Of a stretch of DNA of 60,414 bases, positions 1-8,811 are shown in pieces (positions within the stretch are counted from its first letter, which is position 1; each line of letters opens with the position of its first letter). The notes under the pieces were generated by a model, which worked only from the letters and a program-made list of their open reading frames with translations, did no database searches and was not told where the DNA came from. This DNA is from Stenotrophomonas beteli. Its GTDB lineage: Bacteria > Pseudomonadota > Gammaproteobacteria > Xanthomonadales > Xanthomonadaceae. Location: contig NZ_LLXV01000032.1 of NCBI RefSeq assembly GCF_001431665.1, positions 1 through 60,414 of the forward strand. The letters run 5' to 3'. The position numbers and the translations under genes are program-made.

Positions 1-33
1 CCACCCACGAGGGGCTGCGCCGTCCGCCGGAAA

Positions 34-1410
34 CTACGCCGAAGGCGCGGGCTTCTGCCGAAGCAGGCTGATCGCCAGCCCCCCCACCACCAGCACGCCC
101 AGACCCAGCAGCGCCCACAGCAGCCACGCCTTCCAGTCATGCTGCGGCTTCAGCGCGGCATCGCCAGCCAGCGGCTCCGGGCTGCCCTCCAGCCGTGCCA
201 GTGTCGGTTGCCATGACGGATCATTGCGCTGCCGCAGCTCCTCGATCAGTACCCCGATCGGGGCTTCGGCCCGGCGCGCGGTCGCACTGCCCACCGCCAG
301 CGCGTAGGGCGCAGCGCCCTGGCTCAGGAACACCAGCACTTCCGGCTGGTAACCCAGGCGCAGGGTCGGCGCAGTCGCAGAGTCGGCCGGGTTTGCCACC
401 AGTTTCCAGTAGCGGTCGCGGTACACGCCGCCCAACGGCTGCGCGGCCGACTGCTGGCGCTGGCCCTGCGTTCCCTGCTGCACCTGGTAGGCGATCCAAG
501 GTGCGCTGCGGCGCTGCCAGTCCGCGCCCGGGTCGTCGCGGCTGAACAGCGTCCACTGCACCAGGCTGTTGTCGGTGCTGGCCACGTCGGCACGCGCCAC
601 CGGGAAGCGGCCGTCCATCTCGAAGGTGTACTCGCCCTTGCCCGCCGCAGCAGGCTCCAGCGACAGCCATTCCCACGGAATCGTGGCCGGTGCCGGTGGC
701 AGTTCAACCAGTACGCTGCGCAGGGCCGGCAGGCGTGCGTCGCCCTGTGCCAGCACGCGCAGGTAGCGCGCTTCACCGTCCACCTGCAGGCGGCGCTGCA
801 GCAGCCGCTTGCCGGCACGCTGCAGATCCACCAGCGGAATGTCGCGGCCCAGCGGACGCCAATGCTGCAGGTCGTCGCTGGCATCAAGCTGCACCTGCGC
901 CTGCAGAGGCTGGCCACTGTCGGCCCAGTCCAGCACCAACGCGGCCACCGGCTGCTTGTCCAGCACGCTGGCGTCGATCAGCCAGCCGCCCTGCGCGTTG
1001 GCGGCCACGCCGGCACCCACGCGCGCCTCGACGCGACGCACGCGGCCGTCGGTATCACGTTCGGTCAGCAACTGCAGATCGTTGCGCTGCGCTTCGGCCA
1101 ACGGCGGCAGCGCGAACCAGGGCAGCTCACGCTGCACCGGCGGCTGCGCCAGCGGCTGGTCCGGCGCCAACAGCGCCGAAGGCAGTGACTGGCCGGCCGC
1201 GTTGAACACCTGCAGATCGCCGAGGTCGGCGGCCCCGGAACGGCGGTAGATCGCCGGTTCCAGCACGATACGGTAGGCGCCGGATTGTGCACTGGACAGC
1301 GTCAGCGGCCATTGTTCGGCGTACTGCGATCGATACTCGGCGGCCTGCGCAGCGACAGCGGCCAGCAGGCCGAACATCGCCGGCAGCAGTGCCCTGCTCC
1401 ACGTCTTCAT
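34..1410 (-). CDS. DUF3999 family periplasmic/membrane protein
   Basis: This is a 458-residue protein of unknown function. I see an N-terminal signal peptide (residues 1-23, cleavage near AQA/A), a long extracytoplasmic part rich in beta-type sequence, and one C-terminal transmembrane helix at about residues 429-450 followed by a short basic tail. That plan matches the DUF3999 family. The ATG at 1410 is chosen because it overlaps the stop of the upstream DUF2339 gene (ATGA, 1407-1410) and gives a clean signal peptide; the open frame runs further upstream only through the neighbour's reading frame. The two genes are therefore very probably translationally coupled. DUF3999 and DUF2339 proteins commonly occur side by side and presumably act together at the inner membrane. 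No enzymatic motif was recognised. Confidence 0.85.
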   Translation of the reverse strand: MKTWSRALLPAMFGLLAAVAAQAAEYRSQYAEQWPLTLSSAQSGAYRIVLEPAIYRRSGAADLGDLQVFNAAGQSLPSALLAPDQPLAQPPVQRELPWFALPPLAEAQRNDLQLLTERDTDGRVRRVEARVGAGVAANAQGGWLIDASVLDKQPVAALVLDWADSGQPLQAQVQLDASDDLQHWRPLGRDIPLVDLQRAGKRLLQRRLQVDGEARYLRVLAQGDARLPALRSVLVELPPAPATIPWEWLSLEPAAAGKGEYTFEMDGRFPVARADVASTDNSLVQWTLFSRDDPGADWQRRSAPWIAYQVQQGTQGQRQQSAAQPLGGVYRDRYWKLVANPADSATAPTLRLGYQPEVLVFLSQGAAPYALAVGSATARRAEAPIGVLIEELRQRNDPSWQPTLARLEGSPEPLAGDAALKPQHDWKAWLLWALLGLGVLVVGGLAISLLRQKPAPSA

Positions 1411-4070
1411 GGGTTTTCCTCCACGGTCGGCGCCGCGCTGGGCGGTGCCGGTGCCAGATAACCCACGACCGTGCACAGCAGGCCGTAGGCGATGAACGAT
1501 GCGATGCCCAGCAGGTTGCCCAGGTGCTGACGATCGACAAGGACCAGCTTGGCCAGCACCACGCCCATCAGCACCGCGCCGACCATCCACAGCACACGCT
1601 GGCCGCGGCGCGAGCCCCACACCCAGGCGATCACGCCAAGGACGCTCCAGAGCACGGTCAGGCTGGTCTGCGCCAGGCTGAAGCGCATCATCGACGCGCT
1701 CCACGACAGCCCTCCCCACTGATGCACGCCATGCAGCACCAGGCTGGTGAGCGCGACAAAGACCGACAGTGCCAGCAGCGCCGTGCGGATCTTCAGCAGC
1801 GCCTGCGGCGCCTGCCCGCTGTACAGCCAACGCGCCAGCAGCAGCAGGCTCAGCCACTGCCCGAGCTCGGCCGGGTTCAGCACCGGCAGCCACAGCAGCG
1901 GCGCAGCATCGCCCGGCAACAGCTGGCCGAGCAGCCAGCCGATCGACAGCAGCCCGAACAGCACACACTGCAGCGGCGCGCGCGCGCGGTCGAACGCTTC
2001 ACCCAGCGGCCAACGCAGTGCGCTCCAGCGCCACAGTGACAGCGCAGCCATCAGCAGCCACGGCAGTGTGATCAGCAGCAGCGTCCAGCCCTGCGCCAGG
2101 CCAGCCTCGCTACTACCCCACAGCGCCAGCAGCGAAAGCAGCGACGGCCACAGCAGCCACCACAGGAACTGCGCGATGCGCGCCACGGTGTCGCCGCCCT
2201 GGCGCAGGCACAGCAGCGTGCGCACACCCAGCAGCGCGAACACCGCCCAGGCCAGCGCGCCGTAACCGGCGAACGGCTGCTGGTGCGCATCGCTCTGCAT
2301 CAGGGCCAGCGGGAATCCCAGCGCCAGCATCGCCAGCGCGGTCACGCCCAGCGCACGCCCCGGCTGGCGGCGCTGCACCTCGGCGGCCAGCCACGCGGTG
2401 ATGGCTGACAGCACCAGCAGCGCATCGGCTTCGGCACGGTGCGGGAAGAAGCGGAAGATCTCGTGGACAAGGCCCCCCAGCCACCACAGCAGCCCCCACA
2501 GGTAGTAGACCAGTGCGACCTCATGGCGCGACCTGCGCTGGTAGCTCCACGCCGAGGCGAACCCGGCCAGTGCCAGCAACAGTGCCCCGACCGCCGTTGG
2601 ATTGAGCAGGAAGCGCGCGTCTTCGAGCCAGTGGTCGGCGCCTGCAACGAAGGCGAACGCAGCGCCGATCTGCAGCAGCGCGCCGGCCACCTGCGGCAGC
2701 CAGCGCTTCTGGCGCAACCCCAGCCAGGCCAGGCCGGCGCCTTCCAGCGCGAACACCGCGCCGGTGGCCCGCGCCGACAACGCCAGCGGCACCGCCAGCG
2801 TGGCAAAGCCCACCGCCAGCACCGCATGCGACTGCGCCAGCACGGCATACGAGGTGCGGGCGATCAATGCCCTTGCCAGCACGGCGTAGATCGCCGCCAG
2901 GCCCAGCGCGCACAGCGCCAGGGTCATCGGCTGCTCATGCAGCATTCCTGCCTGCAGCGAGAACGCCACCAGCGGCGTGCCGAACACCAGGCTGCCATCG
3001 ACCAGGTCGCGCCGCCCGGCCGGCTGCCGGCGCGCGTACAGCAGCGGGATCACCAGGTAGAAGGCGAAGAACAGCAGCAGGAACGGTTCGGTGCTGGCGA
3101 ACTTGTCCGGCGCGTACTGCAGCACGCCCCAGAACGTGCCGATGCCGAAGGTGAAAGCGAAGCCCAGCAGGTTCAGCGCGCGCCACGGGCGGAACCAGGC
3201 GATGGCGAAAATGCCGGCGTTGAGCACCGCGTAGTAGCTGAACAATCCCACGTGGTTGCCACTACCGGTGGACAGCCACAACGGCGCCATGAACCCGGCC
3301 AGGATGCCCAGCACCGCCAGCGTGCGCGAGTTCTGCACCACCGCCAGCACGCACAGCCCGGCCACCAGTGCGATTGAACTGGCAAAGGCGAACCCCGGGG
3401 GAATCAGGTCGAAGCGCTTGAAGGCTGCGAAGATGGTCAGCAGCAGCACGCCGATGGCGCCGCCCTGCAGGGCCAGCGCGAACAGGCGCCTGCGCTCGCG
3501 CTGATGCCAGCCGAACGCCAGCAGGCCCAGCGCACCGGCGGTGATGCCGGCCAGGCGCAGCTCGATCGGCAGCACCAGCCAGCCCTGGTCGCTGACGTAC
3601 TTCAGCAGCGCGGCGACGCCGGCCAGCAGCACCAGCATGCCGATCTTGACCGGCACATTGCCTTCGGTGAACCAGCGCTTGACCGCATGGATGCCGCGTT
3701 CGATGAGGTTCGGCAGTGGCGGTTCGGCCGGCAACGGCGGCACGACGGGGGCCGATGGCACCGGCGGCGGCGCAGCCGGGCGCGACGCGGGCACATCGAC
3801 GCGGGACGCCTCGGGCACCGGCGGCTGCGCTGCGGCCACCACCGGCCGGACGAAGGGCGGATCAGCGCTGGCGACTGGGGTCACCACCGGCCGCGCAGGC
3901 GCCCCCTCGGCGGCGACAACCGGGGCCGGTCGGGCAGCCGGCGCTGCGGCCAGCGCGCCTTCCAGGGCGGCAACACGGCGGCGCAGCCCGGCGATCATCA
4001 CCAGTGCCACCACCAGCAACAGCGGAATGGCCAGCAGAACCAGGACAACCAGGGCGATCAGTGCTTCCAT
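1407..4070 (-). CDS. DUF2339 multi-spanning membrane protein
   Basis: This 887-residue integral membrane protein has one N-terminal helix, a short predicted coiled coil (about residues 22-35), and a Pro/Ala/Val-rich linker up to about residue 115. A very long array of hydrophobic segments (more than 20) then fills the rest. This is the DUF2339 architecture; its function is unknown. The start at 4070 (MEALIALV) is preferred over an in-frame codon at 4124 because it begins directly at the first hydrophobic helix; the extra upstream residues are basic and low-complexity. It is the first gene of a two-gene operon with the DUF3999 gene. The upstream hairpin at 4152-4178 separates it from gap, so it should have its own promoter, which I could not place. 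Confidence 0.85.
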   Translation of the reverse strand: MEALIALVVLVLLAIPLLLVVALVMIAGLRRRVAALEGALAAAPAARPAPVVAAEGAPARPVVTPVASADPPFVRPVVAAAQPPVPEASRVDVPASRPAAPPPVPSAPVVPPLPAEPPLPNLIERGIHAVKRWFTEGNVPVKIGMLVLLAGVAALLKYVSDQGWLVLPIELRLAGITAGALGLLAFGWHQRERRRLFALALQGGAIGVLLLTIFAAFKRFDLIPPGFAFASSIALVAGLCVLAVVQNSRTLAVLGILAGFMAPLWLSTGSGNHVGLFSYYAVLNAGIFAIAWFRPWRALNLLGFAFTFGIGTFWGVLQYAPDKFASTEPFLLLFFAFYLVIPLLYARRQPAGRRDLVDGSLVFGTPLVAFSLQAGMLHEQPMTLALCALGLAAIYAVLARALIARTSYAVLAQSHAVLAVGFATLAVPLALSARATGAVFALEGAGLAWLGLRQKRWLPQVAGALLQIGAAFAFVAGADHWLEDARFLLNPTAVGALLLALAGFASAWSYQRRSRHEVALVYYLWGLLWWLGGLVHEIFRFFPHRAEADALLVLSAITAWLAAEVQRRQPGRALGVTALAMLALGFPLALMQSDAHQQPFAGYGALAWAVFALLGVRTLLCLRQGGDTVARIAQFLWWLLWPSLLSLLALWGSSEAGLAQGWTLLLITLPWLLMAALSLWRWSALRWPLGEAFDRARAPLQCVLFGLLSIGWLLGQLLPGDAAPLLWLPVLNPAELGQWLSLLLLARWLYSGQAPQALLKIRTALLALSVFVALTSLVLHGVHQWGGLSWSASMMRFSLAQTSLTVLWSVLGVIAWVWGSRRGQRVLWMVGAVLMGVVLAKLVLVDRQHLGNLLGIASFIAYGLLCTVVGYLAPAPPSAAPTVEENP

Positions 4071-4151
4071 TGCATGCCTTCCAATGCGATCCCGCGCCCC
4101 AGCGGCGGCGGTCGACCGGCCCATGCTACGACAGGCCCAGCCCCATGAACG

Positions 4152-4178
4152 ACGAACCCCGGCCAGGCCGGGGTTCGT
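4152..4178 (-). terminator. Rho-independent-like terminator after gap
   Basis: A nearly perfect palindrome (13-base arms ACGAACCCCGGCC and its complement) lies 19 bases beyond the stop codon of gap and before the DUF2339 start. Its downstream tract on the - strand is only weakly T-rich, so it may be a strong pause or processing hairpin rather than a classic terminator. Confidence 0.6.
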
Positions 4179-4196
4179 TTGCGATCCTGGCCGGCC

Positions 4197-5204
<1,008 letters not shown>

Positions 5205-5253
5205 TCAAGCTCCTGCGGCCGCGACGGGTGCGGCGGGATGGATAGGGCCCACA

Positions 5254-5262
5254 AGTCTAGCA
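5254..5262 (-). promoter_or_regulatory. Candidate extended -10 promoter of gap
   Basis: On the - strand TGC-TAGACT forms an extended -10 (4 of 6 matches plus TGn) about 50 bases before the gap start. No convincing -35 was found. A 10-base-pair hairpin (5267-5292) stands just upstream, between this promoter and the ompW control region. Confidence 0.35.
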
Positions 5263-5319
5263 AACCGGGGCTGGCCACCGTGGGCCAGCCCCCGGGCGCA
5301 GCGGGCCGGCGGACAGGAA

Positions 5320-5333
5320 TTGATCCGGATCAA
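5320..5333 (+). promoter_or_regulatory. FNR/ANR-type operator upstream of ompW
   Basis: TTGATCCGGATCAA is an exact match to the FNR consensus TTGAT-N4-ATCAA. Its centre (5326.5) is 66.5 bases before the ompW ATG. A class II site centred at -41.5 would put the transcription start near 5368 and a -10 near 5356-5361, where GAGACT is a poor hexamer of the kind expected for an activator-dependent promoter. E. coli ompW is known to respond to FNR, so activation under low oxygen is the simplest reading. Repression or activation of gap from the same site is less likely because of the distance and the intervening hairpin. Confidence 0.65.
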
Positions 5334-5392
5334 AGCGTTAGCGCGGCGTGAGGCCGAGACTGTCGCCATCCACCCCGCAACGAGATCCCCCC

Positions 5393-6022
5393 ATGCGCAA
5401 GACCTCCTCCCTGATCGTGGCCAGCCTGGCCGCCGCCCTGTCGCTTGCCGCCGCCCCGGCCATGGCCCAGTCCAAGGGCGACTGGACCGTCTCGGCCGGC
5501 GTGCACCAGGTGGCGCCGAAGTCGAACAACGGCTGGCTGGCCGGCGGCACCCTGAAGGTCGACGTCGACAATGACGTCAAGCCGACCATCACCGGCGAGT
5601 ACTTCATCGCCGACAACCTGGGCATCGAAGTGCTGGCGGCGCTGCCGTTCAAGCACGACATCAACATCAACGGCCTGGGCCGCGTCGGCAGCACCAAGCA
5701 GCTGCCGCCGGTGGTGACCGTGCAGTACCACTTCAACAGCAAGGGCAAGGTGTCGCCGTTCATCGGCGCCGGCGTGAACTACACGACCTTCTTCAGCGAA
5801 GACACCACCGGCGCACTGAAGGACAGCCGCCTGAAGCTGCAGGATTCGTGGGGCCTGGCCGCGCATGCGGGCATCGACTTCGCGATCGGCGAGAAGGGCG
5901 CGCTGCGCGTGGACATGCGCTGGATCGACATCGACAGCAAGGTGAAGTTGAACGGCGAGAAGATCGGCACGGTCAACATCGATCCGCTGGTCTACGGCGC
6001 GTCCTACGTCTTCAAGTTCTAA
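5393..6022 (+). CDS. ompW: OmpW family outer membrane protein
   Basis: A 209-residue outer membrane beta-barrel. Residues 1-25 are a signal peptide cleaved after AMA; the mature chain begins QSKGDW. Alternating-residue strands fill the rest, and the last residue is Phe in SYVFKF, the usual recognition signature for barrel assembly. OmpW proteins form an eight-stranded barrel with a hydrophobic channel and are linked to anaerobic and stress adaptation. The start at 5393 is chosen over an in-frame upstream codon at 5348 because it begins the signal peptide directly. A perfect FNR-type box precedes the gene, and a strong terminator at 6090-6115 follows it, so it is a single-gene unit. Confidence 0.93.
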   Translation: MRKTSSLIVASLAAALSLAAAPAMAQSKGDWTVSAGVHQVAPKSNNGWLAGGTLKVDVDNDVKPTITGEYFIADNLGIEVLAALPFKHDININGLGRVGSTKQLPPVVTVQYHFNSKGKVSPFIGAGVNYTTFFSEDTTGALKDSRLKLQDSWGLAAHAGIDFAIGEKGALRVDMRWIDIDSKVKLNGEKIGTVNIDPLVYGASYVFKF

Positions 6023-6089
6023 GCGGTGTGTTGAGCGCGGGGGCTTCGCCCCCGCTCCCCCGCTACACGCAGAACCCTCGCAGCATGTT

Positions 6090-6115
6090 GCCCCGGTAAT
6101 TGCCGGGGCTTTTTT
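6090..6115 (+). terminator. Intrinsic terminator of ompW
   Basis: A 7-base-pair stem (GCCCCGG / CCGGGGC) with a 6-base loop is followed by six T residues. A second GC-rich hairpin (6037-6055, GCGGGGGC-TTC-GCCCCCGC) lies immediately after the stop codon and may add to termination or mRNA stability. Confidence 0.85.
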
Positions 6116-6144
6116 GTGCCTGTGACTGAAGCGGTTCCGGAGCT

Positions 6145-6252
6145 GGGGCAAGGCAGGGAGCGGAGCCGGGACGCGCCGTAAACCCATCCCTGGGGGCTCG
6201 ATGGCGCCATCCATGGCGCCAACGGTCCCGGCTCCGCTCCCCGCCTTGCCCC
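6145..6252. repeat. Composite cruciform repeat, copy 1
   Basis: Two 28-base arms (6145-6172 and 6225-6252, one mismatch) enclose a body of about 50 bases. The body contains CGCCGTAAACCCATCC, a GGGGGCT run, and the nested palindromes ATGGCGCCAT and CCATGGCGCC. The same body start (CGCCGTAAACCC followed by a purine and TCC) reappears at the end of the window behind unrelated arm sequence. This looks like an intergenic REP-like element, not a terminator. With copy 2 it accounts for most of the 460-base stretch between the ompW terminator and the nuclease gene, in which I see no gene. Confidence 0.6.
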
Positions 6253-6418
6253 TTCCCATCACCGCGTGCGTACCAGCTCAAGCAAAGGCAAGAGCAGAAC
6301 CCGTGCATCCGAGGCGCAGTGATTGCCTGTAATTGCAGGAGGCCGATTTTGATCCTGCATTTGTTTTTGATGTTGCATTTGACGTTTGCATCCGCCTTCG
6401 CGGTCATGTTGGATGGGG

Positions 6419-6520
6419 GCTGCAGGGGCAGGCGCTGCGGGACCGTCCGCGGCATGGATGCCGCGGCCGAGCTTACAGGGACGTACTTGCAGCGTGTCCC
6501 GCAGCGCCTGCCCCTGCAGC
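6419..6520. repeat. Composite cruciform repeat, copy 2 (different body)
   Basis: Perfect 25-base arms (6419-6443 and 6496-6520) enclose a nested palindrome CCGCGGCAT-GG-ATGCCGCGG (6447-6466) and the stretch ACAGGGACGTACTTGCAGCG. No open frame with coding character is present. It lies about 170 bases from copy 1, but its body and arm sequences are unrelated to that copy. The neighbouring 6253-6418 is AT-richer and shows no gene. Confidence 0.55.
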
Positions 6521-6569
6521 CAGCCCCCAGCAGACAGGAACGCGCCGCTCTTCAATCCACCTGCCCCGC

Positions 6570-6575
6570 TAGAAT
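6570..6575 (+). promoter_or_regulatory. Candidate -10 giving a leaderless mRNA
   Basis: TAGAAT ends 6 bases before the ATG at 6582, so transcription would begin at or within a base of the start codon. No Shine-Dalgarno sequence is present between them. No clear -35 was found. Confidence 0.35.
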
Positions 6576-6581
6576 GTGCGC

Positions 6582-7400
6582 ATGAAAGCCCTGCACTCCC
6601 TGTTCCTCGCCGCCGCGCTGGCGCCGGCCCTGATGTCCGCCTCCGCCCCCGCTCATGCCTGGGGCGCACAAGGCCACCGCCTTGTCGCCGAAGTCGCCGA
6701 CGCCCGCCTCACCCCCACCGCTCGCGCCGAAGTGGACCGCCTGCTGGCCACCGAGCCGGACGCCACCTTGGCCAGCATCGCGCCCTGGGCCGATCAGCTG
6801 CGCGCCAAGGACCCCGGCCTGGGCCGCCGCTCGGCCGGTTGGCACTACGTCAACATCGCCGAAGACAACTGCCATTACGAAGCACCCAGGCACTGCAGGA
6901 ACGGCAACTGCATCGTCGAGGCCCTGAAAGCACAGAGCGCCATCCTCGGCGACCGCAGCCTGACCGACGGCGAGCGCCTGCAGGCACTGAAGTTCGTGGT
7001 GCACCTGGTCGGCGACATCCACCAGCCCATGCACGCCGGTTACGCCCATGACAAGGGCGGCAACGATTTCCAGCTGCAGTTCGGCAACCGCGGCACCAAC
7101 CTGCACTCGCTGTGGGACAGCGGCATGCTCAACACCCGCAAGCTCGACGACACCGGCTATCTGCCCGTGCTGCAGGGCCTGCGCGCGCCGAAGCTGGCGC
7201 GCCAGTCCAACCCGCAGCGTGACCCGCAGGCCTGGGCCGAGGCCAGCTGCCGCATTTCCATGCAAGCTGGCGTTTATCCGGCCACGCGTAAAATCGGTGA
7301 TGAGTACACCGAGCGCTACCGGCCGCTGGCCGAAGCGCAGCTGCGACTGGCCGGGGAAAACCTGGCGCAGTTGCTGAACCGCGTGCTCGGCACGCGTTGA
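6582..7400 (+). CDS. Secreted S1/P1-type nuclease
   Basis: A 272-residue zinc-dependent nuclease of the S1/P1 family, which hydrolyses single-stranded nucleic acids, often with 3'-nucleotidase activity, outside the cytoplasm. Residues 1-26 form a signal peptide. Cleavage after AHA exposes Trp27, and in this family the N-terminal Trp of the mature enzyme is itself a zinc ligand. Further ligands are visible in HLVGDIHQPMH (His141, Asp145, His147, His151) and in the later NLHSLWDSG motif. The ATG at 6582 is preferred to a GTG at 6576 because it gives the better signal peptide. The metallo-hydrolase gene follows after 11 bases and is probably co-transcribed. Confidence 0.92.
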   Translation: MKALHSLFLAAALAPALMSASAPAHAWGAQGHRLVAEVADARLTPTARAEVDRLLATEPDATLASIAPWADQLRAKDPGLGRRSAGWHYVNIAEDNCHYEAPRHCRNGNCIVEALKAQSAILGDRSLTDGERLQALKFVVHLVGDIHQPMHAGYAHDKGGNDFQLQFGNRGTNLHSLWDSGMLNTRKLDDTGYLPVLQGLRAPKLARQSNPQRDPQAWAEASCRISMQAGVYPATRKIGDEYTERYRPLAEAQLRLAGENLAQLLNRVLGTR

Positions 7401-7411
7401 GGAGCGTTCCG

Positions 7412-8212
7412 ATGTCAGTCCAGGTGCAGTCGTTCTTCCACCGTGACAGCAACACCTTCAGCTACCTGGTCAGTGACCCGGCCAGCGGCGAGGCGGCGCT
7501 GATCGACCCGGTCCTGGACTACGACCCGGAGACCGACGCCAGCAGCGAGGCACCGCTGCGCGAAGCGCTGCAGGCCATCGAACAGCAGGGCCTGCAGCTG
7601 CGCTGGCTGCTTGAAACCCACGCCCACGCCGACCATGTGTCGGCCGGGCGCCGGCTCAAGCAGCGCTTCCCGCAGGCCACGCTCGCCATCGGCGAAGGCA
7701 TCCGCGCGGTGCAGGCGACGTTTGCACCACGCTATGGCCTCCAGCTTCCTGCGGCCGATGAAATCTTCGACCACCTGTTCAGCGACGGCGAGACCTTCGC
7801 TCTGGGCGAACTGCGCTGCCAGGTGATCGCCGTGCCCGGGCATACCAGCGACAGCGTCGCCTACCTGATCGGCGATGCCCTGTTCAGCGGCGACTCGCTG
7901 TTCATGCCTGACGGTGGCACTGCCCGCTGCGACTTCCCGGGCGGTGACGCCGCGCAGCTGTACCGCTCGATCCGGCGCCTGCTGGCCCTGCCCGATGCGA
8001 CCCGCGTGTTCGTCTGCCACGACTACGGCCCGGGTGGCCGCGCATTCGCCAACGAAACCACCATCGGCGAACAGCGCGCGCACAACATCCACGTGCATGA
8101 CGGCGTGGCCGAGGCGGAGTTCGTCAGCGTGCGCCAGGCCCGCGATGCGTCGCTGGCCGAGCCGGCACTGATGCAGCCGGCGGTTAAGGCGAACATCCAG
8201 GGCGGGGCCTGA
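7412..8212 (+). CDS. MBL-fold metallo-hydrolase, persulfide dioxygenase-like
   Basis: A 266-residue metallo-beta-lactamase-fold protein. The metal-binding motif THAHADH is at residues 69-75 (His70, His72, Asp74, His75). It is followed by PGHTSDSVAYLIGD, then SGDSLFMPDGGTARCDFPGGD, and a final VFVCHDYGP. The GTxRxDFxxGD signature is typical of ETHE1/Blh-type sulfur (persulfide) dioxygenases, which oxidise glutathione persulfide to sulfite using one iron. Hydrolase relatives share the fold, so the substrate is inferred. A Shine-Dalgarno GAGGAG lies 8 bases before the ATG. No bigR-like regulator or rhodanese is adjacent, unlike the operons described for Blh. A SMAG palindrome lies in the gap after the stop. 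Confidence 0.85.
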   Translation: MSVQVQSFFHRDSNTFSYLVSDPASGEAALIDPVLDYDPETDASSEAPLREALQAIEQQGLQLRWLLETHAHADHVSAGRRLKQRFPQATLAIGEGIRAVQATFAPRYGLQLPAADEIFDHLFSDGETFALGELRCQVIAVPGHTSDSVAYLIGDALFSGDSLFMPDGGTARCDFPGGDAAQLYRSIRRLLALPDATRVFVCHDYGPGGRAFANETTIGEQRAHNIHVHDGVAEAEFVSVRQARDASLAEPALMQPAVKANIQGGA

Positions 8213-8228
8213 CCCACGCTGCTGCACT

Positions 8229-8251
8229 CGCCGGGCATGGCCCGGCGCTAC
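8229..8251 (-). repeat. SMAG/REP palindrome supplying a stop codon
   Basis: An 8-base-pair stem (CGCCGGGC-ATG-GCCCGGCG) is flanked by CTAC, that is GTAG on the - strand, the mark of SMAG repeats. Its GTAG overlaps the TAG stop codon (8248-8250) of the lipoprotein gene read on the - strand. Confidence 0.75.
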
Positions 8252-8811
8252 CCGCCCTGTGTGCGCACCACATGCTGGCCCTTCACGATCTCGAAGGTGA
8301 AGGCGTACTGCAGGGTGACGGCGACCGGCTCGACCCGCTCGGCGCTGCGGCAGTCGCCCCGGTCAGCCGGCACCTTGCCCGCTGCGAAGTGGCAGACCGC
8401 GGCGGACGAGTACTTCCACATCGCAACCGCCTCCTGCGCGGCCTGCAGCAAGGGCGCATTCTCCGCTCTCGCGCCCTCACGGCATTCACTGCGGTCGGTC
8501 AGCGGCGTGCTGCGTTCAACGCTACCCTGCGCATCCACCACCACCTGCAGGCAGACCGTGGTCGGCGGCAGCGCCGTGCGTGGGTCGCGCTCGCCCACCA
8601 CCGGATCGGGAGCCGTATGCAACTGCGGCATCCGATAGCCCTCGCTGTCGGCCAGTGTGTAGGGCTGGATCTGGCCGGCGCCGCCGGCGGCACCGGGCCG
8701 CAGACGCTGGTGCCCGACATTCTCGCTGCGGGTATCGACCGTCGTCAGGTGCGCCTGGCTTGCGCACCCGACCAGCAGCGCCGCCATCATCCACAGCGGT
8801 GCCCGCCTCAC
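8248..8811 (-). CDS. Lipoprotein with TonB C-terminal-like domain
   Basis: A 187-residue predicted lipoprotein: the basic N-terminus and hydrophobic core end in a lipobox, LLVGC, with the acylated Cys16. Residues of about 85-185 (CLQVVVDAQGSVERS..., AVAMWKYSSA, VAVTLQYAFTFEI) resemble the C-terminal domain of TonB, which also ends the product of the upstream gene. The start overlaps that gene's stop (ATGA, 8808-8811), so it is the third gene of the BlaI/M56 operon. Without a cytoplasmic or transmembrane anchor it cannot energise transport like TonB; a role in sensing or in the envelope alongside the M56 protein is inference. The stop codon lies inside a SMAG repeat, so the original C-terminus may have differed. 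Confidence 0.75.
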   Translation of the reverse strand: MRRAPLWMMAALLVGCASQAHLTTVDTRSENVGHQRLRPGAAGGAGQIQPYTLADSEGYRMPQLHTAPDPVVGERDPRTALPPTTVCLQVVVDAQGSVERSTPLTDRSECREGARAENAPLLQAAQEAVAMWKYSSAAVCHFAAGKVPADRGDCRSAERVEPVAVTLQYAFTFEIVKGQHVVRTQGG

